A stretch of DNA of 64,000 nucleotides from Agrococcus jejuensis (lineage in GTDB: Bacteria; Actinomycetota; Actinomycetes; Actinomycetales; Microbacteriaceae), in assembly GCF_007679035.1 (NCBI RefSeq), contig NZ_VEFR01000001.1, positions 1,383,925 through 1,447,924 on the forward strand, in the 5' to 3' direction. Below the pieces are notes generated by a model. That model was not told the DNA's origin. It ran no database searches and saw only the letters and a program-made list of their open reading frames with translations. Every line of letters begins with the position of its first letter. Position 1 is the first letter of the stretch. Below, piece by piece: positions 1 through 8,246 of this stretch. A program made the position numbers and the translations under genes.

Positions 1-66
1 ATCGTCGGGCTGTGGTGGATCCGGCGCACCGAGCGCGCCGCCGTCGGCGGGAGCGTCGCCGCGTGA
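1..66 (+). CDS. C-terminal fragment of an upstream gene, probably a membrane protein
   Basis: Frame 1 is open from the window edge to a TGA at 64-66 and encodes 21 residues beginning [17 protein letters not shown]. The hydrophobic stretch followed by two arginines looks like the last turn of a transmembrane helix with a cytoplasmic tail. The stop overlaps the GTG start of ribF in a GTGA overlap, the junction type used many times in this window, which supports both calls. The family cannot be named from so little; truB, the usual actinobacterial neighbour of ribF, would not be expected to end like this. Confidence 0.5.
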   Translation: MVGLWWIRRTERAAVGGSVAA

Positions 67-1013
67 GCTGGATCGACGACCTCGTCGCGCGTCCGTCCGC
101 CGTGACGATCGGCAAGTTCGACGGCGTGCACCTCGGGCATCGCGAGATCCTCGAGGATGCGCTGCGCATGGCGCGCGAGCGCGACCTCACGCCCGTCGTC
201 GTGACGTTCGACCGGCATCCGCTCGCCACGCTGCGGCCCGAGCTCGCGCCGCGGCTCATCCTGTCGCCGACGCAGCAGCGCGAGGCGCTGGAGGCGCTCG
301 GCTGCGACGTCGTCACGATCCCGTTCGACGCCGAGACCGCGGCGATGGACCCGACGGACTTCGTGGAGCGCGTGCTGCTCGACGGCCTCGGCGCCCGCTT
401 CGTCGTCGTCGGCAGCGACTTCCGCTACGGCAAGGGCGGCGCGGGCGATCCCGCGCTGCTGCAGCGGCTCGCCGCCGCGCGCGGCGTCGAGGTGCACGTC
501 GTCGACGACGTCGTCGACGACCAGGGCGCCCGCGTCTCGTCGACGGGCATCCGCACGGCGCTGCAGGAGGGCGACGTCGCGACGGCCAGCGAGCAGCTCG
601 GCCGCCACCCGCGCCTGCGCGGCACGGTCGTGCGCGGCCACCAGCGCGGCCGCGAGCTCGGCTTCCCGACGGCGAACCTCGGGCCCGACATCGAGGGCTT
701 CGTGCCGACGCACGGCGTGTACGCCGCGTGGGCGACCGTCGACGCCGGCCGCTTCCCGGCTGCGGTGTCGATCGGCGACAACCCCACGTTCGACGGCGTG
801 CAGACGACCGTCGAGGCGTACCTGCTCGACGTCGACCTCGACCTGTACCACCGACCCATCGAGCTCGAGCTCGTCGACCACGTGCGCGGCATGTGGCGCT
901 TCGACGGGATCGAGCCGCTCATCGCCCAGATGCACGCCGACGTCGAGCGCGTGCGCGAGATCCTGGGGCTAGCCGAGGGGCGCGCGGATGCGCCCGAGGA
1001 GGAGACGCCATGA
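63..1013 (+). CDS. ribF: Bifunctional riboflavin kinase / FAD synthetase
   Basis: The enzyme phosphorylates riboflavin to FMN and adenylylates FMN to FAD in the cytoplasm. The 316-residue length is usual for the family. The N-terminal nucleotidyltransferase domain shows [10 protein letters not shown] near residues 17-26, and the C-terminal kinase domain shows [12 protein letters not shown] with the metal-binding PTAN. I chose the GTG at 63 because it overlaps the upstream stop (GTGA) and begins directly before the conserved N-terminus; an in-frame ATG at 12 would add a run of arginines encoded inside the upstream gene. It overlaps deoC by 4 bases (ATGA), so the two are probably co-translated. 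Confidence 0.95.
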   Translation: MSWIDDLVARPSAVTIGKFDGVHLGHREILEDALRMARERDLTPVVVTFDRHPLATLRPELAPRLILSPTQQREALEALGCDVVTIPFDAETAAMDPTDFVERVLLDGLGARFVVVGSDFRYGKGGAGDPALLQRLAAARGVEVHVVDDVVDDQGARVSSTGIRTALQEGDVATASEQLGRHPRLRGTVVRGHQRGRELGFPTANLGPDIEGFVPTHGVYAAWATVDAGRFPAAVSIGDNPTFDGVQTTVEAYLLDVDLDLYHRPIELELVDHVRGMWRFDGIEPLIAQMHADVERVREILGLAEGRADAPEEETP

Positions 1014-1669
1014 CCGAGTCCATCGCGACCATCGTCGACCACACGCTGCTGAAGCCCGAGGCCACGGCGGCCGACGTCGCCGCCACGATCGCCGAGGCGG
1101 CGGAGCTCGGCGCCTACAGCGTCTGCCTGTCGCCGAACGTGCTGCCGGTCGAGGTGCCCGAGGGCCTCAAGACCGCCGTCGTCGTCGGCTTCCCCAGCGG
1201 CCGCCACCACTCGGAGGTCAAGGCCGCCGAGGCGCGCCTCGCGGCGTCGCAGGGCGCCGACGAGCTCGACATGGTCATCGACGTGGGCGCCGCGATCGAC
1301 GGCCGCTACGACGCCGTCGAGGCCGACGTCCGTGCCGTGCGCGAGGCGGCGCCCGACGTCGTGCTCAAGGTCATCATCGAGTCGGCGGCGCTGACCGACG
1401 ACCAGATCGTCGCCGTCTGCAAGGGAGCCGAGGCCGCGGGCGCCGACTTCGTGAAGACGTCGACGGGCTTCCACCCGGCAGGCGGCGCGAGCGAGCACGC
1501 CGTCGCGCTCATGCGGTCCACGGTGGGCGATCGCCTCGGCGTCAAGGCGTCGGGCGGCATCCGCACGCGCGAGGCCGCCGACGCCATGGTCCGCGCCGGC
1601 GCGTCGCGGCTCGGCCTGTCGTCGACGCGCGCCATCGTCGAGGGCGCGCCCTCGTCGAGCGACTACTGA
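1010..1669 (+). CDS. deoC: Deoxyribose-phosphate aldolase
   Basis: This class I aldolase splits 2-deoxyribose-5-phosphate into glyceraldehyde-3-phosphate and acetaldehyde in deoxynucleoside salvage. The 219-residue protein keeps the Schiff-base lysine in [10 protein letters not shown] (Lys149), the second active-site lysine in VKASGG (Lys179) and the conserved [10 protein letters not shown] strand. The ATG overlaps the ribF stop as ATGA. The following gene is convergent and only 10 bp away, with no clear terminator hairpin between them. Its pairing with ribF looks like packing of unrelated housekeeping genes. Confidence 0.95.
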   Translation: MTESIATIVDHTLLKPEATAADVAATIAEAAELGAYSVCLSPNVLPVEVPEGLKTAVVVGFPSGRHHSEVKAAEARLAASQGADELDMVIDVGAAIDGRYDAVEADVRAVREAAPDVVLKVIIESAALTDDQIVAVCKGAEAAGADFVKTSTGFHPAGGASEHAVALMRSTVGDRLGVKASGGIRTREAADAMVRAGASRLGLSSTRAIVEGAPSSSDY

Positions 1670-1679
1670 GCGACGCGGG

Positions 1680-2987
1680 TCAGCACGTCTCGAGCAGGCG
1701 CCGGTACCAGCGGATGCCGCGCTCGAACGCCTCCACGGGGATGCGCTCGTCGCGCGCGTGCAGGCACGCGCGCAGGTCGCTCGTGAGCAGGAACGGCGTG
1801 AAGCGGTAGACGCGGTCGGTCACGCGGTACGCGTGCCTGCCGTCGGAGCCGCCGAGCATGACGTAGGGCGAGACGACGGCCTCGGGATGCTCCGCGGCGG
1901 TCGCGGCCTCGATCGCCTCCCAGCCACGGCCGTCGGTCGGCGACGTCGGCGACGCCTCGTGCCCGCGCACGACCTCGATCGACACGCGGTCGTCGCGGAT
2001 GGCTCGCCCCAGGATGCGCACGACGTCGGCGATCGTCGTGCCCTGCGTCAGCCGCACGTTCACGGTCGCCTCCGCGCGCTCCGCGATGGCGTTGGCGGCC
2101 GTGCCCGCCTGGAGGCCCGTGACGGTCGCGGTCGTCGCGATCGTCGCGCGCGTCTCCGCGTTCGCGGCCATGATGCGACGCAGCACGGGCGAGAGCACGC
2201 CGGCGCGCGTGAGCAGCGCCCGGTAGGGCGGCCGCGCGTGCGCGCCGAGCGTCTGCAGCATCCGCACCGTCGTCGGCGTGAGCCGCTCCGGGAAGCGCGC
2301 GCGGGAGACGCGCACGACCGCACGGGCGAGGATCGCCGTCGCGGGCATGCGCGGCGGCGTGGACGCGTGGCCGCCGTGCTCGTCGACGGCGAGCCGCAGC
2401 ACGAGCATGCCCTTCTCGCTGAGGCCGACCATCGCGGCGGGCACGTCGACGCCCGGCACGGGCGGGTCCACGACGGCGCCGCCCTCGTCGATCGCGAACG
2501 CAGGACGCACGCCGCGCTCGGCGAGCACGGCGATCGCGGCGTGGGCGCCGCCACCGAAGGTCTCCTCGTCGTGGCCGAGCACGAGCCAGACGTCGCGCGC
2601 CGGCGCGAAGCCGTCGACCACGAGGGCCTCGATGGCCTCGAGGATGCCCACGAGCGAGCCCTTGTCGTCGATGGCACCGCGCCCCCACACGACGCCGTCG
2701 ACGATCTCGCCATCGAAGGCGCCATGCGTCCAGCCCTCGCCGGGCGGCACGACGTCCTGATGCGCCATGAGCAGCGCGGGCTCGTCCGGGGACGCGCCGG
2801 GCCAGCGGGCGAGGATCGTGTGCTCGGCGACGAGCTCGACCTCGAGCGCGCCGAACGCGTGCGGGTAGAGGTCGGCGAGCAGCGTGCGCAGCGCCGTGAG
2901 CCCCGCGGCGTCGGGCACCCCGTCGGTCGCGACGGTGGGCACGCGCAGCACGGCTGCGAGACGGTCGGCAGCGGTCGTGGAGGGCAT
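1680..2987 (-). CDS. M20 family zinc metallopeptidase
   Basis: The 435-residue protein resembles M20 carboxypeptidases and acylases of the carboxypeptidase S/PM20D1 group, which hydrolyse peptides or N-acyl amino acids with two zinc ions. Metal ligands are visible in AHQDVV (His76, Asp78), in GRGAIDDKG (Asp107) and in the Glu pair of HDEETFGG (141-142), with a dimerisation domain between about residues 200 and 310. No signal peptide is seen, so it should be cytoplasmic. A TACCAT hexamer (3001-2996, minus strand) lies 8 nt before the ATG and no Shine-Dalgarno is seen. The substrate cannot be told from sequence. Confidence 0.88.
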   Translation of the reverse strand: MPSTTAADRLAAVLRVPTVATDGVPDAAGLTALRTLLADLYPHAFGALEVELVAEHTILARWPGASPDEPALLMAHQDVVPPGEGWTHGAFDGEIVDGVVWGRGAIDDKGSLVGILEAIEALVVDGFAPARDVWLVLGHDEETFGGGAHAAIAVLAERGVRPAFAIDEGGAVVDPPVPGVDVPAAMVGLSEKGMLVLRLAVDEHGGHASTPPRMPATAILARAVVRVSRARFPERLTPTTVRMLQTLGAHARPPYRALLTRAGVLSPVLRRIMAANAETRATIATTATVTGLQAGTAANAIAERAEATVNVRLTQGTTIADVVRILGRAIRDDRVSIEVVRGHEASPTSPTDGRGWEAIEAATAAEHPEAVVSPYVMLGGSDGRHAYRVTDRVYRFTPFLLTSDLRACLHARDERIPVEAFERGIRWYRRLLETC

Positions 2988-3070
2988 CGTGCCCGATGGT
3001 ATCGGCGGCGCCGCGCGCGTCGCCTGGGCCGATCACGGGGCGTGGAGGTGCGGCGGCTAGCCTCGGCTGC

Positions 3071-3595
3071 ATGACGGCTCGCGTGCGCATCGGCGTCGTG
3101 GCGACCGTCGTCGTGGCTGCGGTCGTCGGCACCCTCGTGCTCACGGGGGCGCTCGGCCCGCGCGACGACTCGCGCGTGCAGGAGCTCGGCCTCGGCGAGC
3201 CGCTGTCGACGAGCCGTGCCGACCTCGTCGTCGACGCGTTCACGACGGGCGAGGAGCCCGGCGACGTCGTCGTCACCATGACGGTCGTCAACCACCTCGA
3301 CGAGTCGATGGGCGTCGACGACCTCGCGGTCCTCGTCGACGACGAGGGGGAGCTCGCGCGCTACGGCACCACGACGATCCAGACGCCGGGCAGCACGAGC
3401 ACCACGGGCGCGTCGTCCGCCCAACCCGGCGTCGAGGAGACGTTCACGACGGTGTACTCGCCGAGCCGGGACGCCGTCGGCGACGTGCGGCTCGAGATCT
3501 CCGACGCCACGTGGACCGAGCGCGACGAGACGGCGTTCGGGCTGGGCTCGAACATGTACGACGAGCGGGTCGTCGCGATCGTGAGGATGCCGTGA
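3071..3595 (+). CDS. Membrane-anchored secreted protein, first of a three-gene cassette
   Basis: I do not recognise a named family. The 174-residue protein has one N-terminal membrane helix (about 7-28) and an extracytoplasmic part rich in Val, Thr and Asp with alternating beta-strand character, as in immunoglobulin-like DUF4352-type domains. There is no lipobox cysteine. A TAGCCT hexamer at 3058-3063 stands 7 nt before the ATG, so a leaderless transcript is likely. Its stop overlaps the next start (GTGA), and the three proteins at 3071-4673 share architecture, which suggests duplication and joint function at the cell surface. Confidence 0.75.
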   Translation: MTARVRIGVVATVVVAAVVGTLVLTGALGPRDDSRVQELGLGEPLSTSRADLVVDAFTTGEEPGDVVVTMTVVNHLDESMGVDDLAVLVDDEGELARYGTTTIQTPGSTSTTGASSAQPGVEETFTTVYSPSRDAVGDVRLEISDATWTERDETAFGLGSNMYDERVVAIVRMP

Positions 3596-4179
3596 GCCGG
3601 CTCGACGGTGCCGGCGGCGCCGTGCGCCGTCTCGTCACGCGCCGCCGCATCGCCACGGGCGTCGTCGCGGCGGCGCTCGCGCTCGCGACCCTCCTCGTGG
3701 CCTCCGTGGATCCCGGCCCGACGCTGCGCTGGTCGCCGTTCCCCGGCATCGGCACGGGAAGCGCATCGTCGGGTCCGCTCACGGTCGAGGTGCACGGCGC
3801 GACGCTCGCCTCGTCGATCGCCTACCGCGACGACGTCCTCACGACGACGGGCACGTTCGTCGTGCTCGACGTCACGATGGCGTCGACCGACGAGATCGAC
3901 ATCCTCGCGCGCGACCTCGTCGTCGACGGCGTGCGGTTCGACCTGTCGACGAAGGGGCCGTCGAGCTGGATGGAGAGCCATCCCGCACCCGGGATGCCCG
4001 TGTCGGGCCAGATCGTGTTCGAGGTCGACTCGGCGCTCGTCGACGACGGCGCGACGGCGTGGCTGCTCGTCGCGCCCGGGTTCGACGCGTCGGGCGATCT
4101 CGAGGCGCAGGTGCGCGTCCGCGTCGACGTCTCCGGACCCGTGGTCGAGCGAGCCGAGGTCGCGGTGGTGTCGCGATGA
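3592..4179 (+). CDS. Membrane-anchored secreted protein, second of a three-gene cassette
   Basis: The 195-residue product has an arginine-rich cytoplasmic N-terminus, one membrane helix around residues 20-40 and a beta-rich outer domain with the segment LTVEVHGATLASSIAYRDDV followed by VVLDVTMAS. The same pattern (a 'value, then VVLDV' strand pair) recurs in the third gene, so the two are likely paralogues. The GTG at 3592 overlaps the previous stop, and the stop overlaps the next ATG. No family is recognised; a DUF4352-like fold is inference only. Confidence 0.75.
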   Translation: MSRLDGAGGAVRRLVTRRRIATGVVAAALALATLLVASVDPGPTLRWSPFPGIGTGSASSGPLTVEVHGATLASSIAYRDDVLTTTGTFVVLDVTMASTDEIDILARDLVVDGVRFDLSTKGPSSWMESHPAPGMPVSGQIVFEVDSALVDDGATAWLLVAPGFDASGDLEAQVRVRVDVSGPVVERAEVAVVSR

Positions 4180-4673
4180 GGCGCTCCCGCATCGTGGCGA
4201 TCCTCGCGATCGGGCCGCTCGCGCTCGCGCTCGTCTGCCTCACGGCGCGCGACGACGTCGAGCGGTGGATGCGGAACGAGCCGGTGGTGGTCGTCGACGG
4301 ACAGGTCGGGACCGCGCACGCGGTCGGCGGCCCGTCGTTCACGGTCGAGGGCGCGCAGGTCGCCGAGCCCGGCAGCGACGCGGCGGGCTACGCCGACGCG
4401 CCCGAGGGCACGCAGGTCGTCGTCGTCGACGTCGCGATCGCCGATGCGGATGACGTCGCAGCCCGGTGCACGTACCGGCTCGAGGCGACGGTCGACGGGA
4501 TGCACGCGCAGTGGCTGTCGGATGGCGGCGCGAGCGAGCTCACCGGCTGCTACGCGGAGGAGGGGTCGCTCTCTGGGCCCATCGGCTTCGTCGTGCCGGC
4601 GGGCGAGCTCTCCGAGGTGCGACTGCTCGTCGGCGGCTCGGCGATCTGGCTCGGCGTGCCGCTCGACGTCTGA
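4176..4673 (+). CDS. Membrane-anchored secreted protein, third of a three-gene cassette
   Basis: The 165-residue protein has an N-terminal membrane helix (about 5-22) and an extracytoplasmic domain containing FTVEGAQVAEPG and TQVVVVDVAIADADD, matching the second cassette protein. Two cysteines (in AARCTYRL and LTGCYAEE) could form a disulphide outside the cell. The ATG at 4176 overlaps the previous stop (ATGA). Its last 124 bp are antisense to the 3' end of the convergent membrane-protein gene. Function unknown. Confidence 0.75.
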   Translation: MRRSRIVAILAIGPLALALVCLTARDDVERWMRNEPVVVVDGQVGTAHAVGGPSFTVEGAQVAEPGSDAAGYADAPEGTQVVVVDVAIADADDVAARCTYRLEATVDGMHAQWLSDGGASELTGCYAEEGSLSGPIGFVVPAGELSEVRLLVGGSAIWLGVPLDV

Positions 4674-5920
4674 GCGTCGCCGCCGCGCCCGACGATGCGC
4701 GCCCCTGGGATCGGCAGCGCACCGAGCCGCAGCGCATCGAGCGACGCGACGGCGACCATGAGGCCGAGCACGGCGGAGATCGAGTCGCCGAGCGCGCCGC
4801 CCGCGTTGGCGACGGCGTTGGCGAGCGGCTCGTCCTGCAGGCCGAGCGCGTGCGTGAGGGCGACGGTGAGCCAACCGGCCGCCGTGTGCACGACGTGCCA
4901 GGCGAGCACGGCCGCGGCGAGGGGAGCGAGGCCGGCGCCCCACACCTGCCGCAGCGTGCCCGCGACCGGCACCCACCGATCGTGGAGGTCGTCGGTGACC
5001 TCCTGCAGCGCGTCGTCGAGCGGCGACGGCAGCGCGTCGACGAGGCGCAGCCACCAGCGTGCGGGACGCGGAGGTGCCGACGGCTCGGGCGAGAGCTCCG
5101 GCCGGGCGCCCAGCAGCACGATGCCGACGAGCGTGAGCCACACGAGCGGCAGCGTGAGGGTGTGCCACGCCTCGCCCGCGACCTCCCACGCCGGCACGAG
5201 CCATCCGCCGACGATGCCGTCGAGCACGGCGCGCACGCGGTCGATGCCGCTCGCGAGGCGCGTCGTCGCGAACCAGTCCGCGGCGAGTCCCACGACGCGC
5301 GTGAGCACCGAGACGGCCAGGAAGGTCCAGAGACCCTCGAGCACGAGCGTCGCGACCGACACCGATCGTCGCGTGCCGCGGCGCTCGAACCGGCGCAGCA
5401 CGGCCCGCAGCAGCAGGCAGCCGACGAGCAGGCTCACGCTCAGCACGTCGACGGGCACGTCGATGACGGTGCCGACCGTCGCGCCCTCCTGCGAGAAGTC
5501 GACGGCCGCGAGGGCGGTGAGCGCGTACTCGCGCAGGTCCTCCTGGAAGAGGCCCCACGCCGACAGCAGCAGGAACGCGGGGAGCACCGACGCCGCGAGG
5601 CCCGCGAACGCCGACTGCACGCGTGCGGCACCCTCGAGCGGCGCGGGCGTCGACCGCATGGAGCGCAGCAGCACGAGGATCTGCAGGATCATCGCCACCA
5701 TGCGCACGAGCGCCGTGAGCGACGTCAACGCGAGGCCGCCCACGGCCGACGTGGCGCCGACGGCGCCGGCCACCGCGACGAGCAGCGTGCCGAGGATGCG
5801 CGCGGCGAGCTCGATCGCGAGCACCTCGGGCAGGCCCCGCGCCGCGAGGCTGCGCATCGAGCGGCCGAGGTCGGCGACGAAGCGACCCAGGTCGCCGAGC
5901 GCCGTCCTCGCCGCGGGCAT
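4550..5920 (-). CDS. Polytopic membrane protein of unknown function
   Basis: The 456-residue protein carries about eight hydrophobic segments (for example near residues 35-60, 66-88, 105-125, 160-175, 200-220 and 275-295), separated by charged loops, and no recognisable catalytic motif. It starts at an ATG sharing one base with the stop of the lipoprotein gene upstream (TGATG), so the two form an operon and may act together. The first in-frame stop lies at 4550, so the last 41 or so residues, a low-complexity Ser/Thr/Pro tail, are encoded antisense to the convergent gene. That tail may be real or may reflect loss of an earlier stop. Confidence 0.75.
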   Translation of the reverse strand: MPAARTALGDLGRFVADLGRSMRSLAARGLPEVLAIELAARILGTLLVAVAGAVGATSAVGGLALTSLTALVRMVAMILQILVLLRSMRSTPAPLEGAARVQSAFAGLAASVLPAFLLLSAWGLFQEDLREYALTALAAVDFSQEGATVGTVIDVPVDVLSVSLLVGCLLLRAVLRRFERRGTRRSVSVATLVLEGLWTFLAVSVLTRVVGLAADWFATTRLASGIDRVRAVLDGIVGGWLVPAWEVAGEAWHTLTLPLVWLTLVGIVLLGARPELSPEPSAPPRPARWWLRLVDALPSPLDDALQEVTDDLHDRWVPVAGTLRQVWGAGLAPLAAAVLAWHVVHTAAGWLTVALTHALGLQDEPLANAVANAGGALGDSISAVLGLMVAVASLDALRLGALPIPGARIVGRGGDAQTSSGTPSQIAEPPTSSRTSESSPAGTTKPMGPESDPSSA

Positions 5921-6543
5921 CAGCCGACCAGGTCGTGCACCGCGACGGCGGCGTCGGTCGCGGCGCCGATCGTGAGCGCCTCGGGCACCACCGTCGGCTC
6001 GCCGCCCTCGGCGCGCGCCGTGATGCTCACCGAGACCGCGCCGTCGAACGCCAGCACCGAGCCGTTGAGCCACTCGCCGTCGTCGCCCATCTCGTCGCTC
6101 GTCATCACGAGCAGGCCCGCGGCGTCGCCCGTCGCGCTCGGGCGCACGGTCGGTCCGGTCGCGAGCGCCGCCATCTCGTCCTCGGTGAAGGGGATCGCCG
6201 ACACCGTCACCTGCACGAGCGCGCCGTTCGCGCGGTAGCCGCACGAGCCCTCGACGTCGACCGACGGGTCGTCGAACGTCTGGCCGGCCGCGTCGGGCGT
6301 CGTGCCGGCGGGCAGCGCCGCGAGCAGCACGGCGTCGATCTCCTCGCAGCCGGGGATGTCCTCCTGCGCGATCGGCGCATCCACGCCGCCCGCGTCGGGC
6401 GTCGACGACGGCGCGCCCGGGCCGTCGGGCGCCGGGGTCGACGTCGCCGACGCGCTCGGCTCGACGTCGTCGCCGCCGTCGCTGCACCCGACGAGGGACA
6501 CGGCGAGCACGAGGGCGAGAGGGACGACGGAGAGGCCACGCAT
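5920..6543 (-). CDS. Secreted lipoprotein of unknown function
   Basis: The 207-residue product begins with a signal peptide ending in the lipobox LVGC, followed by a Ser/Pro/Asp-rich linker and a globular domain with two further cysteines (CEEIDAVL and GSCGYRANGA). I chose the ATG at 6543 rather than the one at 6555 because a TATGCT hexamer (6556-6551, minus strand) lies exactly 7 nt before it, as at many starts here, and this start gives a normal signal peptide. The gene is divergent from aspA and overlaps the following membrane-protein gene. The family is not recognised. Confidence 0.8.
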   Translation of the reverse strand: MRGLSVVPLALVLAVSLVGCSDGGDDVEPSASATSTPAPDGPGAPSSTPDAGGVDAPIAQEDIPGCEEIDAVLLAALPAGTTPDAAGQTFDDPSVDVEGSCGYRANGALVQVTVSAIPFTEDEMAALATGPTVRPSATGDAAGLLVMTSDEMGDDGEWLNGSVLAFDGAVSVSITARAEGGEPTVVPEALTIGAATDAAVAVHDLVG

Positions 6544-6580
6544 GCAAGCGAGCATACGAGCCGCCGCCTGGGCACGACGC

Positions 6581-6649
6581 TAGGCTCGTGGTCGTCCCAG
6601 CGAGCGCGATGGAGCGCTCGCGGCGCCGATCCGACGAACGCTGGAGCCG
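6581..6649 (+). promoter_or_regulatory. aspA promoter and hairpin leader
   Basis: A TAGGCT -10-like hexamer (6581-6586) is followed by a leader of roughly 57 nt. Within it, GCGAGCGC (6600-6607) and GCGCTCGC (6614-6621) form an 8-bp hairpin, and GGAG at 6642-6645 can act as ribosome binding site. Unlike most genes here, aspA therefore has a real 5' leader. The role of the hairpin is unknown. Confidence 0.5.
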
Positions 6650-8161
6650 ATGACCGACACGCCCGCATACAAGCTCGAGCCAGCACCGGTGGGGGAGCAC
6701 GTCGTCGACGGACCCGTGCGCATCGAGCGCGACTCGCTGGGCGAGAAGCCCGTGCCGGCGGACGCCTACTGGGGCATCCACACCGAGCGGGCGCTCGAGA
6801 ACTTCCCCATCACGGGCCGGTCGATCTCGGTGTACTCCGACCTCGTCGACGCGCTCGCGGTCGTGAAGCAGGCGGCGGCGCGCGCGAACCGCGAGATCGG
6901 TGCGCTCGACCCCGCGAAGGCCGATCTCATCGAGCACGTGTGCCGCCGGATCCGCGCGGGCGAGCTGCACGACCAGTTCAAGGTCGGCGTCATCCAGGGC
7001 GGTGCGGGCACGTCGACGAACATGAACACCAACGAGGTCATCGCGAACGCGGGCCTCGTCGAGCTGGGCTTCGCGAAGGGCGACTACCAGCACCTGCATC
7101 CCATCGACGACGTCAACCGCTCGCAGTCGACGAACGACACGTACCCGACGTCGATCAAGGTCGCGATGGCGTTCACGCTGCGCCGCATGCTCGCCGAGCT
7201 GCGCCTGCTCATCGACGCGTTCGACGCGAAGGGCGTCGAGTTCCAGGACGTGCTGAAGGTCGGCCGCACCCAGCTGCAGGACGCCGTGCCCATGACGCTC
7301 GGCCAGGAGTTCCGCGGCTTCGCCGTCACGCTCGACGAGGACTACGACCGGCTGGACGAGACCATCCGCCTGCTGTCGGAGGTCAACCTCGGCGCGACGG
7401 CCATCGGCACGGGCATCACGGCCGATCCGCGCTACGCCGAGGCGGCCGGTCGCCATCTCGCCGAGCTCACGGGCCTGCCGATCGTCACGGCCGCCGACCT
7501 CATCGAGGCCACGAGCGACACGGGCGTGTTCATGTCGGTGTCCGCGGCGCTCAAGCGCTGCGCGGTGAAGCTGTCGAAGATCTGCAACGACCTGCGCTTG
7601 CTGTCGTCCGGCCCCCAGGCCGGCTTCGGCGAGATCCTGCTGCCGCCCAAGCAGGCCGGCTCGTCGATCATGCCGGGCAAGGTCAACCCCGTCATCCCCG
7701 AGGTCGTGAACCAGGTCGCGTTCGCCGTCATCGGCTCGGATGCCACCGTCACGGCCGCGTCGGAGGCCGGACAGCTGCAGCTCAACGCCTTCGAGCCCGT
7801 CATCGCCCACTCGATCCTGCAGAGCCTGCACTGGATGACGCAGGCGTGCCTCACGCTGCGCATCAACTGCATCGACGGCATCCAGCCCAACCGCGAGCGG
7901 CTCGACGCCATGGTCGGCTCGTCGGTCGGCGTCGTCACGGCGCTCACGCCGTACATCGGCTACACGGCGTCGGCGTCGCTCGCGCACGAGGCGCTCACGT
8001 CGCACAAGTCGATCGCCGACCTCGTCGTCGAGGCGGGGCTCATGGACCGCGAGCGCGTCACGAAGCTGCTCGAGCCGGCCCGCCTCTCGGGGCTGCACCC
8101 GGCGACGCAGGCGATCCCGGTCATCACGCCCGAGATGCTCGCCGAGCACGACCGCCTCTGA
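6650..8161 (+). CDS. aspA: Aspartate ammonia-lyase (aspartase)
   Basis: The enzyme converts aspartate to fumarate and ammonia. The 503-residue protein belongs to the fumarase/aspartase superfamily and keeps the catalytic loop signature GSSIMPGKVNP (about residue 336) and the HPIDDVNRSQSTNDTYPT segment typical of aspartase and class II fumarase. The GIHTERALENFPITGRS start favours aspartase over fumarase. It is about 30 residues longer at the N-terminus than E. coli AspA. It stands alone between divergent and downstream promoters and would feed aspartate nitrogen and carbon into central metabolism. Confidence 0.9.
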   Translation: MTDTPAYKLEPAPVGEHVVDGPVRIERDSLGEKPVPADAYWGIHTERALENFPITGRSISVYSDLVDALAVVKQAAARANREIGALDPAKADLIEHVCRRIRAGELHDQFKVGVIQGGAGTSTNMNTNEVIANAGLVELGFAKGDYQHLHPIDDVNRSQSTNDTYPTSIKVAMAFTLRRMLAELRLLIDAFDAKGVEFQDVLKVGRTQLQDAVPMTLGQEFRGFAVTLDEDYDRLDETIRLLSEVNLGATAIGTGITADPRYAEAAGRHLAELTGLPIVTAADLIEATSDTGVFMSVSAALKRCAVKLSKICNDLRLLSSGPQAGFGEILLPPKQAGSSIMPGKVNPVIPEVVNQVAFAVIGSDATVTAASEAGQLQLNAFEPVIAHSILQSLHWMTQACLTLRINCIDGIQPNRERLDAMVGSSVGVVTALTPYIGYTASASLAHEALTSHKSIADLVVEAGLMDRERVTKLLEPARLSGLHPATQAIPVITPEMLAEHDRL

Positions 8162-8174
8162 CGCCGATCGCGGT

Positions 8175-8199
8175 GCGCGTCGACCCACGGACGACGCGC
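8175..8199 (+). terminator. Possible aspA terminator
   Basis: GCGCGTCG (8175-8182) and CGACGCGC (8192-8199) pair across a 9-nt loop, 14 nt after the aspA stop. No T-tract follows, as at the other terminators of this window. Confidence 0.45.
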
Positions 8200-8246
8200 G
8201 CCGCGTTCCCGGCGAACAGGCGGGCACTTCGGCCTAGCATGGCCGC

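Noticed and set aside
6650..8161. Class II fumarase instead of aspartase.
   Set aside because: The two families share motifs, but the N-terminal segment YWGIHTERALENFPITGR is aspartase-like. Kept as aspA, with a small chance of error.
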